Below are positions 28,390 to 37,528 of a stretch of DNA of 64,000 bases, piece after piece. A program made the position numbers and the translations under genes. The stretch lies in assembly GCF_024105735.1 (NCBI RefSeq), contig NZ_JAAAML010000004.1, forward strand, positions 124,001-188,000, written 5' to 3'. The first letter of the stretch is position 1. Each line of letters starts with the position of its first letter. The stretch is from Parahoeflea alexandrii (GTDB taxonomy: Bacteria; Pseudomonadota; Alphaproteobacteria; Rhizobiales; Rhizobiaceae). The notes beneath the pieces are model-generated. The model was given only the letters and a program-made list of their open reading frames with translations. It was not told the origin of the DNA and made no database searches.

Positions 28390-29746
28390 CCAGGTTCTGG
28401 CGTGCAGCTCCGGCTCGGGCAAATTCCTCGGCTTCGATCAAGGCAAAGGTTGTCGCAGCGTCGACTGCCTTGCCATAGAACCAGCCCTGCCCCGATTTGC
28501 AGCCGAGTTCCTGAAGCTTCAGCGCCTGTTCCTCGGTCTCGATTCCCTCGGCGATCACCTTGAGATTGAGGCCTTCACACATTGCGAGAATGGCCCGCAC
28601 GATATGTTCGGCGGATTTGTCCACGGTGATTTCGCTGACGAAGCTGCGGTCGATCTTGACCTTGTTGAAGGCAAAGTCGCGCAGACGGCCGAGGCTCGAC
28701 TGTCCCGTTCCGAAGTCGTCGAGAGACACACGGATGCCGACGCTTTGCAGTTCGGTAACGACCTTGGCGGCGACCTCGGGATCGCTCATCATCGCGGTCT
28801 CGGTGATCTCGAGTTCCAGACGGCGTGGGTCGAGTCCGACCCTGTTTATGACCGCCAGCACGTTGAAGGCCGTGGCCGGGTCAATCAGTTGGGCAGAAGA
28901 CAGGTTGAAGGACAGGAAGACCCCTGCCGGCCAGTGCCTGGCTGTTTCAGCGGCCTTCTTGAGCAGTGTTTCAGTGAGAGAATCGATAAAGCCGCGTTCT
29001 TCGGCGAGCGGAATGAAGAGGCCCGGCGAGATGAAACCGAGTTCCTTGTCGGTCCAGCGTGCAAGCGCTTCGAACCCCTGGATGGATCCGTCGGAAAGAT
29101 CGACGATCGGCTGGAAATGTACAGCCACCTCATCAGCGATGATGGCCCTGCGCAGCGCCTGCTCGATTTGTGTGCCGCGGCGCATTTCCTCAGCGATTTC
29201 CTCCGAGTAGACCGTTATCTGGCCGCGGCCCCGTCGCTTCGACCGGTAGAGTGCGGTGTCGGCGCTCTTGAGCAATTCGGCAAACTGCTCGCCTGCGAAT
29301 GGATAGACGGCAAAGCCGAAGGAGGCCGACAGGCGGACGTTGCGGTCGCCAAGGTCGTAGGGCGCCGACAGGACATCCTTGAACATCCGGCCAATCTTTT
29401 CCGCACCCTTCTTCTCGAAGACCAGCGGCAGGATGAAGGCAAACTCGTCGCTTTCAATCCGGGCGACAAAGCCGCCGTCAGGCAGGCAAGCGCGCAACCG
29501 GTGTGCCACCTGGCACAGGATTTCATCGCCGGCGGCGTGACCGAAGAGATCGTTGATCGGCTTGAAGCCGTCGATATTGGCGATACCGATGGTGAAGGGC
29601 GCAGGATCATCCGCACGTTCGGACGCCAGCTTGCGGATCTTGTCCATCAACCGGCGCCGATTGCCCAGTCCCGTCAACGGGTCGGTGTACGACACGGTGT
29701 TGGGATTGGGTGACAAAGCGTCGCTGTTTGTGTCTTCAGGCGCCAT
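28379..29746 (-). CDS. GGDEF-EAL protein, predicted cyclic-di-GMP phosphodiesterase
   Basis: This 455-residue cytosolic protein has a GGDEF domain (about 15-175) followed by an EAL domain (about 190-440). The GGDEF signature reads ESDEF and there is no RxxD inhibitory site, so cyclase activity is doubtful. The EAL domain looks intact: GFEALARW, ETAMM, DDFGTGQSSLG, the lysine in VKIDRSFV and EGIETEEQ. I therefore predict cyclic-di-GMP breakdown, with the degenerate GGDEF perhaps binding GTP. There is no signal peptide or membrane segment. ATG 29746 is preferred; a TTG at 29791 would add 15 residues. It sits 122 bp after the PAS-receiver gene on the same strand. Confidence 0.85.
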   Translation of the reverse strand: MAPEDTNSDALSPNPNTVSYTDPLTGLGNRRRLMDKIRKLASERADDPAPFTIGIANIDGFKPINDLFGHAAGDEILCQVAHRLRACLPDGGFVARIESDEFAFILPLVFEKKGAEKIGRMFKDVLSAPYDLGDRNVRLSASFGFAVYPFAGEQFAELLKSADTALYRSKRRGRGQITVYSEEIAEEMRRGTQIEQALRRAIIADEVAVHFQPIVDLSDGSIQGFEALARWTDKELGFISPGLFIPLAEERGFIDSLTETLLKKAAETARHWPAGVFLSFNLSSAQLIDPATAFNVLAVINRVGLDPRRLELEITETAMMSDPEVAAKVVTELQSVGIRVSLDDFGTGQSSLGRLRDFAFNKVKIDRSFVSEITVDKSAEHIVRAILAMCEGLNLKVIAEGIETEEQALKLQELGCKSGQGWFYGKAVDAATTFALIEAEEFARAGAARQNLVIR

Positions 29747-29868
29747 TAACAAAAACTGGTCCGCAAAAATGAATGTAACTTCCAGAAACAAAATGCGGCA
29801 GATGTCTTAAGATTGTCCTATAACGGGACCGACTAGAAAATACTCCGGATTTTCAGCAGGATGGAGGT

Positions 29869-31611
29869 TCAGCCAGCGGCCTTCAGCAGCTGTGGACCAT
29901 TGACCCATTTTGCGATGATCGCCTCCAGCTTTTCGGGACTGACTGGCTTGGAGAGGTAATCGTTCATTCCGGCAGCGAGGCAGCGTTCGCGATCACCGGT
30001 CATGGCATGGGCTGTGACAGCAATCACGGGCACTGGGTGCGGCTTGTTGCCGGCCTTTGCTTCCGCGTCGCGTATTGCCTGGGTAGCCTGCAGACCGTTC
30101 ATGACGGGCATGGAAACATCCATAAGGATTAGGTCCGGTGCTGCGGCGGTCCAGGCAGCAACGGCCTCTTGCCCGTTGGCGACGATGCGGAAATCCACAT
30201 CCATGGCTTCGAGGATCTGCTCAAAGACGATCTGGTTCACGTCATTGTCTTCGGCGACCAGCACCCGGATACGGCCACGGACCGGTGACGATGCCCGTTC
30301 CTGAGACGCCGGTTTCCGGGGAGGCAAGACTGCAGTCTGGGCGGATGCAACAACCGCTTCTTCGGAATTCCGTGATGCAGCGACCAGGGATGGCAACGGA
30401 GCATCAGCGTTTTTTTCCGGCGCGTTCCTGACCGAAGTTGGTGCGGGCAATGCTGCACGCAAGGCCTGCTCAAGAACCGGGTGGCTCCGGGCGGCATCCA
30501 TGGAAATCATCTGCGATAGTCTGGCGGAAATCCTGACTTCGCTGATTGCGAGCTTCATCTCCCGCGCCGCCTCCAGGAAGGCGAATGTTTCCCCGACGCC
30601 TGCTGTAGCGACCGCATCGAAGCCTCCGCGTTTAAGCGCAGCCACCTGAGCTTCCGAGCGCTGCCGGTCTTCATCGACCACCAGAATGCGCCCCTTGCAT
30701 GCCTGTGGTACTGGCGGCTCCTGGGCATCCATTTCGAACGGCGTCGAGGGTCCAGTGACGGCTGCTGGCTTCGGGCCGCTGCGATAGTCCGCCTCGACCT
30801 TGTTCCCAACAGTCACAGCGCTGACGTCGTCGAACGAGATTGTTACGTAGCGATTTCCCGAAGCTCCAGAGCGTCGAATGCGGGTAACAACGGGTATGAC
30901 GGTTCCGTCACAACTGAAAATGTCCTCGGGTGTTTCATAGGCAACGCCGGTTTCAAGCACCTTTTTTTCCACCGCCTCGAACCGCGCGGCGAGTTCCGGA
31001 TTGACGAGATCGACCGCCTTCTTTCCGAGAATCTGCTTGCGATGCAGCCCTGCAATCCGGCAGAAGGCGTCGTTGACCATGATGTAGCAAAGCTCGGAAT
31101 CCTTGACCACCACCGGTGTGGCCAGATTGTCGAGAATGAGCTGGACGAGTTCGGCCTTCTTCAAGACCTCGGCCATTTCCTCATCCTTGCGCTTCTGGTC
31201 GGTGACGTCCTGAATGGTGGCAAGCAGAATTCCGTCGGGCATACGCCGCTTGCACAATCGCACCCAGCGGCCGTCAGCCAGCCTCTCGACACTTTCGTAA
31301 CGCTCCCGCCAGTGGATGGCGATCCGCTCGGCGACCCAGTCCTCGCGCGAGACATAGCGCGGTTTGCCGTCCAGGGAACCAAGCACGCGGGCGCCGGCAT
31401 CATAGGTGGCGTTGAAGAGATCGCGCAATCGCGCACCGGGTTTCAGCAACTCGCGGGGCACATCGAAGAAACGCAAAAACTGAGAACTTGCCGCGATCAA
31501 CCGATCGTCACGGTCGTAGACCATGATGCCGATGTCCAGTGCTGAAGCCAGACATTCGATATTCTTGATTTCGCCCCAACGGCGTGGATTTTCGGTGTCG
31601 TTCAACGCCAT
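29869..31611 (-). CDS. PAS-PAS-(pseudo)receiver-receiver signalling protein without kinase domain
   Basis: This is a 580-residue soluble protein. Two PAS domains occupy about 20-135 and 145-270; the second is followed by an unstructured linker. A first receiver-like domain starts at RILVVDEDRQ near 305, but its phospho-acceptor region reads LAISEVRIS, with Glu where Asp is expected, so it is probably inactive. A proline/serine linker leads to a complete receiver at about 442-575 with AEDN, DLILMDVSMP, VTAHAM and LSKP. No histidine-kinase dimerisation or ATPase domain exists. It probably receives phosphate from a separate kinase. A symmetric CtrA-type box lies 143 bp upstream. Confidence 0.8.
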   Translation of the reverse strand: MALNDTENPRRWGEIKNIECLASALDIGIMVYDRDDRLIAASSQFLRFFDVPRELLKPGARLRDLFNATYDAGARVLGSLDGKPRYVSREDWVAERIAIHWRERYESVERLADGRWVRLCKRRMPDGILLATIQDVTDQKRKDEEMAEVLKKAELVQLILDNLATPVVVKDSELCYIMVNDAFCRIAGLHRKQILGKKAVDLVNPELAARFEAVEKKVLETGVAYETPEDIFSCDGTVIPVVTRIRRSGASGNRYVTISFDDVSAVTVGNKVEADYRSGPKPAAVTGPSTPFEMDAQEPPVPQACKGRILVVDEDRQRSEAQVAALKRGGFDAVATAGVGETFAFLEAAREMKLAISEVRISARLSQMISMDAARSHPVLEQALRAALPAPTSVRNAPEKNADAPLPSLVAASRNSEEAVVASAQTAVLPPRKPASQERASSPVRGRIRVLVAEDNDVNQIVFEQILEAMDVDFRIVANGQEAVAAWTAAAPDLILMDVSMPVMNGLQATQAIRDAEAKAGNKPHPVPVIAVTAHAMTGDRERCLAAGMNDYLSKPVSPEKLEAIIAKWVNGPQLLKAAG

Positions 31612-31700
31612 TCTACTTCAATCCGATACCCACACTCTCGACAGGCACCACTTGGAGGCCACATTTCGTGGCAGTTTTTTTCTCAAGCACTTGCTCCAGT

Positions 31701-31721
31701 GACAGGGGACAGGGGACAGGT
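31701..31721. repeat. Three copies of a 7-bp tandem repeat
   Basis: GACAGGG is repeated twice and followed by a near copy GACAGGT. It lies in the divergent region between the PAS-receiver gene and mutL. No function is evident. Confidence 0.6.
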
Positions 31722-31753
31722 GCGACATGTATCGTAAATATGCCATGCGAGGG

Positions 31754-31769
31754 TTAAGCCTCGATTAAC
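31754..31769. promoter_or_regulatory. CtrA-type box (TTAA-N7-TTAAC), symmetric
   Basis: TTAA, GCCTCGA, TTAAC matches the alphaproteobacterial CtrA consensus exactly. Because the core is GGTTAA...TTAACC, the motif reads as a full site on both strands. It lies about 140 bp from both the PAS-receiver start (31611, minus) and the mutL start (31909, plus). The cell-cycle regulator CtrA could control either gene. The match is seen; occupancy is inferred. Confidence 0.55.
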
Positions 31770-31908
31770 CACGATTGGCGAGGCGATCGGCGGTCTCGGC
31801 AAGACCAAGCAGGTTCGGGAGCCAACATGACAGCGACCGGCCGACATTTTCCTGCTTGAATTGCCCGGCAAACATTGCGCTCAACACCGAATCCCTCAAC
31901 ATGGCACC

Positions 31909-33738
31909 ATGCGCGTCCACCAACTGCCAGAAACCCTGATCAACCAGATCGCCGCCGGTGAAGTCATCGAGCGGCCTGCGAGCGTCGTGAAGGAACTGGT
32001 CGAGAATGCGATCGACGCCGGCGCGCGCAGGATCGAGATTGCGACTGCGGCCGGCGGAAAGGCCCTGATCCGGGTCATCGATGACGGCCGGGGGATGGAC
32101 GCCGAAGACCTGACGCTGGCCATCCGCCGACACTGCACGTCAAAGATCGATCAGCGGCTTGATGACATCAGCACGCTTGGGTTTCGCGGCGAGGCCCTGC
32201 CCTCGATCGGCTCGGTGGCGCGGCTGACCATCAGGTCCCGCCCGCAGGACGCGCCCCACGCTAACGAGGTCACGCTGGCCGGAGGAATTCCTGCACCGCT
32301 CAAACCGGCGGCGGCCAACCAGGGAACAACGGTGGAAGTCCGGGATTTGTTCTTCGCAACCCCGGCACGGTTGAAATTCCTCAAGTCCGATCGCGCGGAA
32401 ACCGCCGCGATCACCGAAACCGTTCGCCGCATCGCCATAGCCTTTCCTTCGGTCCGCTTCACCCTGTCGGGACCGGACCGGTCGACCCTCGACCTGCCAT
32501 CAACCGACGAGGACAGGCTGGCGCGCATCGCCCAGGTGTTGGGAGAGGAATTCGCCGCCAACACCATCGCCGTGGACGCGGCCCGGGAGGATGTCGGCCT
32601 TGCCGGCCATATCGGGCTGCCGACCTGGAACAAGGCAAACTCGCTTTCGCAATACGCCTTCGTCAACGGCCGGCCCGTGCAGGACAAGCAGATCCTCTCT
32701 GCAATCCGAGCCGCCTACTCAGACACCTTGCCGCGCGGGCGCTACCCCGTGGCCGTGCTCTGGATAACGCTCGATCCGGCGCTGGTGGATGTCAATGTGC
32801 ACCCGGCCAAGTCAGACGTCCGGTTTCGAGATCCGGGGCTTGTGCGCGGGCTGATCGTCGGCGCCATCCGGCAGGCGCTGCTTGCGGAAGGAGACCGCGC
32901 CTCACCATCGGCCAGCACCGGGCTGGCGGAGGCGTTCCGGTCGCCGCAGTTCGCGAGCGCAGTGTCCCAAGCCGGCGCCACTCACTTCCGTCCCACCGGC
33001 GCGGTCGCTCATGGCGGCTGGCAGATGGGAGCATCTCCCTCGCGACCGCTCGCCGGTTTGGCGAACGGTTTTGCCGAAACCGGCCAATCCGAAATTACCG
33101 AGACAGTTCTGCCTTCGGCGCGGATGGAGCAGGCCGAAGCCGACCCGTCCATTGTCGAGCGCCCGCTTGGCGCAGCACGGACGCAGATCCACGAAAACTA
33201 CATCGTGGCGCAGACCCGCGACGGACTGGTGATCGTCGATCAGCACGCGGCCCATGAACGGCTGGTGTTCGAGCGGTTCAAGACAGCACTGAGAGCAGGC
33301 AAGGTCGCCTCGCAGATCCTGTTGCTGCCCGAGATCATCGACCTGCCGGAGGATGATTGCGACAGGCTGGCGGAGCGCGCCGAGGATCTCGCCGAACTCG
33401 GGCTGGTGCTCGAGCGGTTCGGCCCGGGCGCAATCGCGGTCAGAGAAACCCCGTCCATGCTCGGTGAAACCGACATTGGCGGCCTGATCAGGGACCTGGC
33501 CGACGAAATAGCGGAATGGGACAGCTCGTCAGCACTCAGGGACCGGCTGGAAGCGGTGGCTTCGACGATGGCCTGCCATGGATCCGTGAGGTCCGGACGC
33601 AGGCTGGTGACAGAAGAAATGAATTCCCTCTTGCGCGAGATGGAGCGGACACCAGGTTCGGGGCAGTGCAATCACGGCCGACCGACCTATATCGAGCTGA
33701 AACTCACTGATATCGAGAAACTGTTCTCGCGCCGCTGA
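31909..33738 (+). CDS. mutL: DNA mismatch repair protein MutL
   Basis: This 609-residue protein has the N-terminal GHKL ATPase motifs of MutL ([42 protein letters not shown]). A variable proline/alanine linker covers about 330-420. The C-terminal metal-binding endonuclease motif [12 protein letters not shown], near 443-454, is intact, as expected in bacteria without MutH. It couples mismatch recognition by MutS to strand incision. ATG 31909 is used because [19 protein letters not shown] is the canonical N terminus; the frame from 31861 is too long. Confidence 0.95.
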   Translation: MRVHQLPETLINQIAAGEVIERPASVVKELVENAIDAGARRIEIATAAGGKALIRVIDDGRGMDAEDLTLAIRRHCTSKIDQRLDDISTLGFRGEALPSIGSVARLTIRSRPQDAPHANEVTLAGGIPAPLKPAAANQGTTVEVRDLFFATPARLKFLKSDRAETAAITETVRRIAIAFPSVRFTLSGPDRSTLDLPSTDEDRLARIAQVLGEEFAANTIAVDAAREDVGLAGHIGLPTWNKANSLSQYAFVNGRPVQDKQILSAIRAAYSDTLPRGRYPVAVLWITLDPALVDVNVHPAKSDVRFRDPGLVRGLIVGAIRQALLAEGDRASPSASTGLAEAFRSPQFASAVSQAGATHFRPTGAVAHGGWQMGASPSRPLAGLANGFAETGQSEITETVLPSARMEQAEADPSIVERPLGAARTQIHENYIVAQTRDGLVIVDQHAAHERLVFERFKTALRAGKVASQILLLPEIIDLPEDDCDRLAERAEDLAELGLVLERFGPGAIAVRETPSMLGETDIGGLIRDLADEIAEWDSSSALRDRLEAVASTMACHGSVRSGRRLVTEEMNSLLREMERTPGSGQCNHGRPTYIELKLTDIEKLFSRR

Positions 33739-33760
33739 TCGTGCGTCGATGCGCGGTTCT

Positions 33761-33786
33761 GGCGCCAAATCTTGCTATTTGGTGCC
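33761..33786 (+). promoter_or_regulatory. 10-bp hairpin between mutL and the DUF2093 gene
   Basis: GGCGCCAAAT (33761-33770) pairs with ATTTGGTGCC (33777-33786) with one G-T pair and a 6-nt loop. There is no T-tract, so it is at best a weak terminator. Confidence 0.45.
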
Positions 33787-33828
33787 GAGACGGCATAGAA
33801 CAGCAACACCGAAACCGGAGCATTTGCC

Positions 33829-34053
33829 ATGAATCGTTTTGAAGGCCCCGGCGAACGGCCGGCCAAAATACGCTATCTCGACGGTGATTTTCAGATCATT
33901 ATGCCGGGCAACCATGTGGTCTGCGCGGTGACCGGCGATATCATCCCGGTCGAAGAACTGAAATACTGGAGCGTGGCGCGGCAGGAGGCCTATGTCGATG
34001 TTCATGCCTCGATCGCTGCAGAGCAGCGCGCCGGTCTGCTGCCCACGAAATAG
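33829..34053 (+). CDS. DUF2093 domain protein
   Basis: This small 74-residue soluble protein matches the alphaproteobacterial DUF2093 family: AKIRYLDGDFQIIMPGNHV, the CAVTGDIIPVEELKYWSV core, and a C-terminal QEAYVDVHAS segment. The function is unknown. In Rhizobiaceae the gene usually sits beside mutL and lpxK, as here. It has no signal peptide and no membrane segment. It converges on lpxK with an 11-bp gap. Confidence 0.8.
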   Translation: MNRFEGPGERPAKIRYLDGDFQIIMPGNHVVCAVTGDIIPVEELKYWSVARQEAYVDVHASIAAEQRAGLLPTK

Positions 34054-34064
34054 CGCGGCAGCAC

Positions 34065-35093
34065 TCAGGCCCCGTTCCGGCGCCTCTGGAAAGCACTGAG
34101 CGCCGCTTCGACGACCACGGCCGGCACATCGGGACTGTCAAAGGCAAGATCGATTTCCAGAACGGAGGTCTTTTCGAGCAACTCCTGTGCCCGTCCGTGG
34201 CCCGCCCGCAGCCGGACATGGTCCTTTGCGGTGGTGATCAGGTCGAGACCGTAGAGTTCGGCCTCGGTGAGCAGATCCTTGATCTCGTCATCGGTGAACG
34301 GGTGGTGATCAGGAAAGCCCTGGCAGCGAGCAAGACGGATATGGGCTTCCTCAAGCGTCCTGAAGAATTTCTCCGGATCGCCGATCGCGGCGAATGCGAG
34401 GCAATTTCTTCCAAGAAACTGCGCAGCATTGCGCGGCTGAAACCGGGCCAGGTGGATCGGCTTTGCGGCGCGGGCTGCAAGCCGGATCATCGGATCGGCG
34501 CCGTCGCCCTCACCGACCACGATCAGAGCGTCGGCATGACGCACCTGATCGATCACCGGTGCCCGCACCGGTCCGGCGGGAAAAACGCAGCCATTGCCAA
34601 CACCGCGGCGGGCATCGACCACCAGAAGCGCCTGATCGAAAACAAGCCGGGCGCTCTGGAAACCATCATCCATGATGATCAGATCGACGCCCTCGCTGAC
34701 CAGCATTTCGGCGCCTTCCACCCGGTTGGGCGAAACCACGGTCGGCGCTTTTGCGGCCAGCAGCATCGGTTCGTCACCGACGAGCCGGGCGGTGTCCCGG
34801 GCAAGATCCACGAGGGCCGCATGATGGACACTGCCCCCATATCCCCGGGAGAGAAAGCCCGGCTTGAGGCCGCGCGCGAGCGCGGCATCAGCGAGCGCCA
34901 GCGCCGTGGGGGTCTTGCCGGAACCGCCGACCGTGAAATTGCCAACGCAGATGACAGGCACATCGACGGCCTTGCGCACCCTGCGATCGAGGATGCGGCG
35001 GGCCACCCGGCCGTAGACCCAGCCGAAAGGTGACAGCAAGGCGGACTGGATGCCATGCGGCTGCCACCAAAAGGGTGGCGCTTCGCTTACCAT
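34065..35093 (-). CDS. lpxK: Tetraacyldisaccharide 4'-kinase
   Basis: This 342-residue membrane-associated kinase adds the 4'-phosphate to the lipid A disaccharide. The P-loop GNFTVGGSGKTP lies at residues 51-62 and the family motif FLSRGYGG follows near 95. A hydrophobic/amphipathic N terminus anchors it at the inner membrane. It overlaps waaA by 7 bp and is the last gene of a six-gene minus-strand lipid A block. Confidence 0.92.
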   Translation of the reverse strand: MVSEAPPFWWQPHGIQSALLSPFGWVYGRVARRILDRRVRKAVDVPVICVGNFTVGGSGKTPTALALADAALARGLKPGFLSRGYGGSVHHAALVDLARDTARLVGDEPMLLAAKAPTVVSPNRVEGAEMLVSEGVDLIIMDDGFQSARLVFDQALLVVDARRGVGNGCVFPAGPVRAPVIDQVRHADALIVVGEGDGADPMIRLAARAAKPIHLARFQPRNAAQFLGRNCLAFAAIGDPEKFFRTLEEAHIRLARCQGFPDHHPFTDDEIKDLLTEAELYGLDLITTAKDHVRLRAGHGRAQELLEKTSVLEIDLAFDSPDVPAVVVEAALSAFQRRRNGA

Positions 35094-36430
35094 TGCCCGC
35101 CTCCGCGGCTCTCCGAACTCTCGTTCTCGCGCGGCAGAAGCCGGGCCTTGACGGTCAGGGGATTGATGTAGGGCTCAAGCGCGCGAATGGTGGCCTTCAA
35201 TGCGCCGCGCATATCCTGCAATGTCTTCTGGCCGCCTTCAGCCATGGCCTGCCGTGCCTGAGGATTGGACAACAGGAAATGCACGGCCTTGGCCAGCATC
35301 TCGCCATCACGCACATAACGCGCGCCGCCGTTCTTGAGCAGACGTGCGTAGCTTTCGCGGAAATTTTCGACGTTGCTGCCGGACAGAACCGCGCAGCCCA
35401 GCATCGCCGGTTCGAGCGGGTTCTGTCCGCCGCCGCCCTTCAGGGATTTGCCGACAAAAGCGATTTCGGTGAGGTTGAGATAGAGCCCCATCTCGCCGAT
35501 CGTGTCGCCAAGATAGACATCCGTCGACGGGTCAATCTGATCGCCCCGGGACCTGCGGGCAACCTTCAGGCCACGCTGATCCAGCATGGTTTCGATCGCA
35601 TCCGCGCGGTCGGGATGGCGTGGAACCAGAATGGTCAGCTGCTTGTGGCGCTGATAGAGCGCGCGGTGCACGGCCGCCGCTATCTCATCCTCGCCCTCAA
35701 AGGTGGAGATGGCCGCCCAGGTGTTGCGGCTGCCGATCTGCTCCTTGAGCCTGGCAAGCTCTTCAGCATCCCAGGGCGGCGCGGTGGTATCGACCTTGAG
35801 ATTGCCGGAAACCGAGACGGGACGGGCGCCGAGCGCGAGAAAGCGTTCAGCATCGAGATCGGACTGGGCAACCACATGGGACAGGTTCTCAAACAGCGCG
35901 TCGGCGAGGCTCGGGCGCTTGCTCCAACGCGCGAACGAGCGGTCGGAAAGCCGGCCATTGACGAGCACCTGCGGTGTCCGCCGGGCGCCGAGCTCGAGAA
36001 TGGTCATCGGCCAGATTTCGGATTCGGCGATGATTGCCAGATCGGGCTTCCAGTGATCGAGAAACCGGGAGACGGCGGGCTTGAGATCAAGCGGCACGTA
36101 CTGGTGGATGACCGTGTCGCCGAGACGTTCACGGGCCACGCCTGCCGAGGTCACGGTGCCGGTGGTCAGGACCACCGCAATGTTGCGGCGGCGCACTTCA
36201 TTGATCAAAGGCACAACAGCGGTCGTTTCACCGACGCTCGCGGCGTGAAACCAGACCAGCGGTCCGTCCGGACGGGGAATCCGCGACCGGCCATAGCGCT
36301 CGTTGCGACGGGATCGCTCTTCCTTGCCCTTGGCGGCGCGAATGGCGAGATACGGTCCCAGCAGCGGGTAGATTCCCGCACCGAACCATCGATATCCGAC
36401 GAGCGCCGCTCGTGCCCAACCACGGCTCAT
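35087..36430 (-). CDS. waaA: 3-deoxy-D-manno-octulosonic acid (Kdo) transferase
   Basis: This 447-residue GT30-family transferase has an N-terminal membrane anchor and the motif VWFHAASVGET near 58-68, whose final Glu is catalytic. The C-terminal GT-B donor half is present (FVGKSLKGGGGQNPLEPAM). It adds Kdo residues to the lipid A precursor. It overlaps the DUF374 gene by ATGA and lpxK by 7 bp, so lipid A phosphorylation and Kdo addition are co-expressed. Confidence 0.92.
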   Translation of the reverse strand: MSRGWARAALVGYRWFGAGIYPLLGPYLAIRAAKGKEERSRRNERYGRSRIPRPDGPLVWFHAASVGETTAVVPLINEVRRRNIAVVLTTGTVTSAGVARERLGDTVIHQYVPLDLKPAVSRFLDHWKPDLAIIAESEIWPMTILELGARRTPQVLVNGRLSDRSFARWSKRPSLADALFENLSHVVAQSDLDAERFLALGARPVSVSGNLKVDTTAPPWDAEELARLKEQIGSRNTWAAISTFEGEDEIAAAVHRALYQRHKQLTILVPRHPDRADAIETMLDQRGLKVARRSRGDQIDPSTDVYLGDTIGEMGLYLNLTEIAFVGKSLKGGGGQNPLEPAMLGCAVLSGSNVENFRESYARLLKNGGARYVRDGEMLAKAVHFLLSNPQARQAMAEGGQKTLQDMRGALKATIRALEPYINPLTVKARLLPRENESSESRGGGQW

Positions 36431-37194
36431 GTGCTCTCCCCGACGGCCCGCATCGCCTCGTCCGTGACCCTGTTGAGTTCCGCGGTCACCCTTTTGCGGG
36501 CAACTGCCAATTGCTGCTCATCGGCCCCTGGCTCGACATAGATCGGCGGTGCGAGCCTGACGCTGCGAGTTCCGAACGGAAGATTGATGGTTGTCTTGTC
36601 CCAGGTCTTCTCAAGCACCTTGCGGCGACTGGTCGCCAGCGCGACAGGAACGATGGGACGGCCTGAAATCTTCGCCAGGGTGACAACCCCCTCGCCGGCC
36701 TGACGCGGCTGGCCCTTGGAGATATCGGCGATCATGACAACGTTGACCCCATCCCGAAGCGCTTTTCGCATCGACAGCAGCGCCTTGACGCCGCCCTTGC
36801 CTGTATCGGTGCGCGAGGATTCACGTCCGCCCGATCCGCGGATCACATCGATGCCGGCGCGGGCGAGCACACGAGCATTGATTTCAGCATCGGCGCTGCG
36901 CGAGACCAGCGAAGTAAACCTTCTGTCAGAAGGGCTTGCATAGGGAACCAGCAAATGCTGGCCGTGCCAGAGCGCAAAGATCGCCGGCCATTCACCCTGC
37001 AACAGGGTTTCCCAATCGGTCGATGTGCCATTGTCCCGGTTCGACCGCCAGATCGCGGACAGGGTCCAGCCGATCAGCGCGGACCCTGCGCTCTGCACCA
37101 GTTCCGATCGCAACAGCTTCTTGCCCAGACGCCGCCTGTTGAACGTCTCGCCAAGCCTCGGCTTCGGCGCGGTGTCGGCGTCCGGTTTGATCAT
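36427..37194 (-). CDS. DUF374 lysophospholipid acyltransferase-like protein
   Basis: This 255-residue protein of the DUF374 branch of the LPLAT superfamily has the ALWHGQHLL motif (residues near 74-82), which takes the place of the classical HxxxxD. VIRGSGGRESSRT and an ISKGQPRQAGEGVVTLAK segment follow. It probably transfers an acyl chain to a lipid A or phospholipid intermediate at the inner membrane, given its place between waaA and DUF4170. The substrate is not known. It is coupled by 4 bp to waaA. Confidence 0.75.
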   Translation of the reverse strand: MIKPDADTAPKPRLGETFNRRRLGKKLLRSELVQSAGSALIGWTLSAIWRSNRDNGTSTDWETLLQGEWPAIFALWHGQHLLVPYASPSDRRFTSLVSRSADAEINARVLARAGIDVIRGSGGRESSRTDTGKGGVKALLSMRKALRDGVNVVMIADISKGQPRQAGEGVVTLAKISGRPIVPVALATSRRKVLEKTWDKTTINLPFGTRSVRLAPPIYVEPGADEQQLAVARKRVTAELNRVTDEAMRAVGEST

Positions 37195-37213
37195 CTCGTC
37201 TTTCGCCTGCGCC

Positions 37214-37462
37214 TCAGGAGGCGGTTTTGCTTTCGCTGTTGGGATCGAGCATGCGGTGCATGTGCACGATGAAGTAACGCATGTGGGCGTTGTCCACCGT
37301 CATTTGCGCCTTGGATTTCCAAACCTCATGGGCCGATGCGTAATTGGGATAGATGCCGACAATATCCAGCGCATCGAGGTCGCGGAAATTCATTGACTCC
37401 AAGCTCTCAAGCTCGCCGCCGAATACAAGGTGCAAAAGCTGTTTGTTGTTGCCTTCCGCCAT
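37214..37462 (-). CDS. DUF4170 protein
   Basis: This 82-residue small soluble protein matches DUF4170, conserved in alphaproteobacteria: LHLVFGGELESLESMNFRD and a Trp-containing AHEVWKSKAQMTVDNAHMR core followed by YFIVHMHRML. The function is unknown. GGAG 7 nt before the ATG is a good ribosome site. It lies 19 bp upstream of the DUF374 gene, inside the lipid A block. Confidence 0.8.
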   Translation of the reverse strand: MAEGNNKQLLHLVFGGELESLESMNFRDLDALDIVGIYPNYASAHEVWKSKAQMTVDNAHMRYFIVHMHRMLDPNSESKTAS

Positions 37463-37528
37463 GGGATCACTCCAAGATTAAACGGACTTACCTATCAGAG
37501 CGCGGTTTGCGGCAATTCGATTAAAAGG

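Noticed and set aside
28358-29713. 451-residue open frame on the plus strand opposite the GGDEF-EAL gene, and similar long frames opposite groEL (55170-56837), ileS (48024-49454) and the xylF/xylH genes
   Set aside because: Each lies fully antisense to a gene with clear family motifs; long antisense frames are expected in high-GC DNA, and their translations show no motif.
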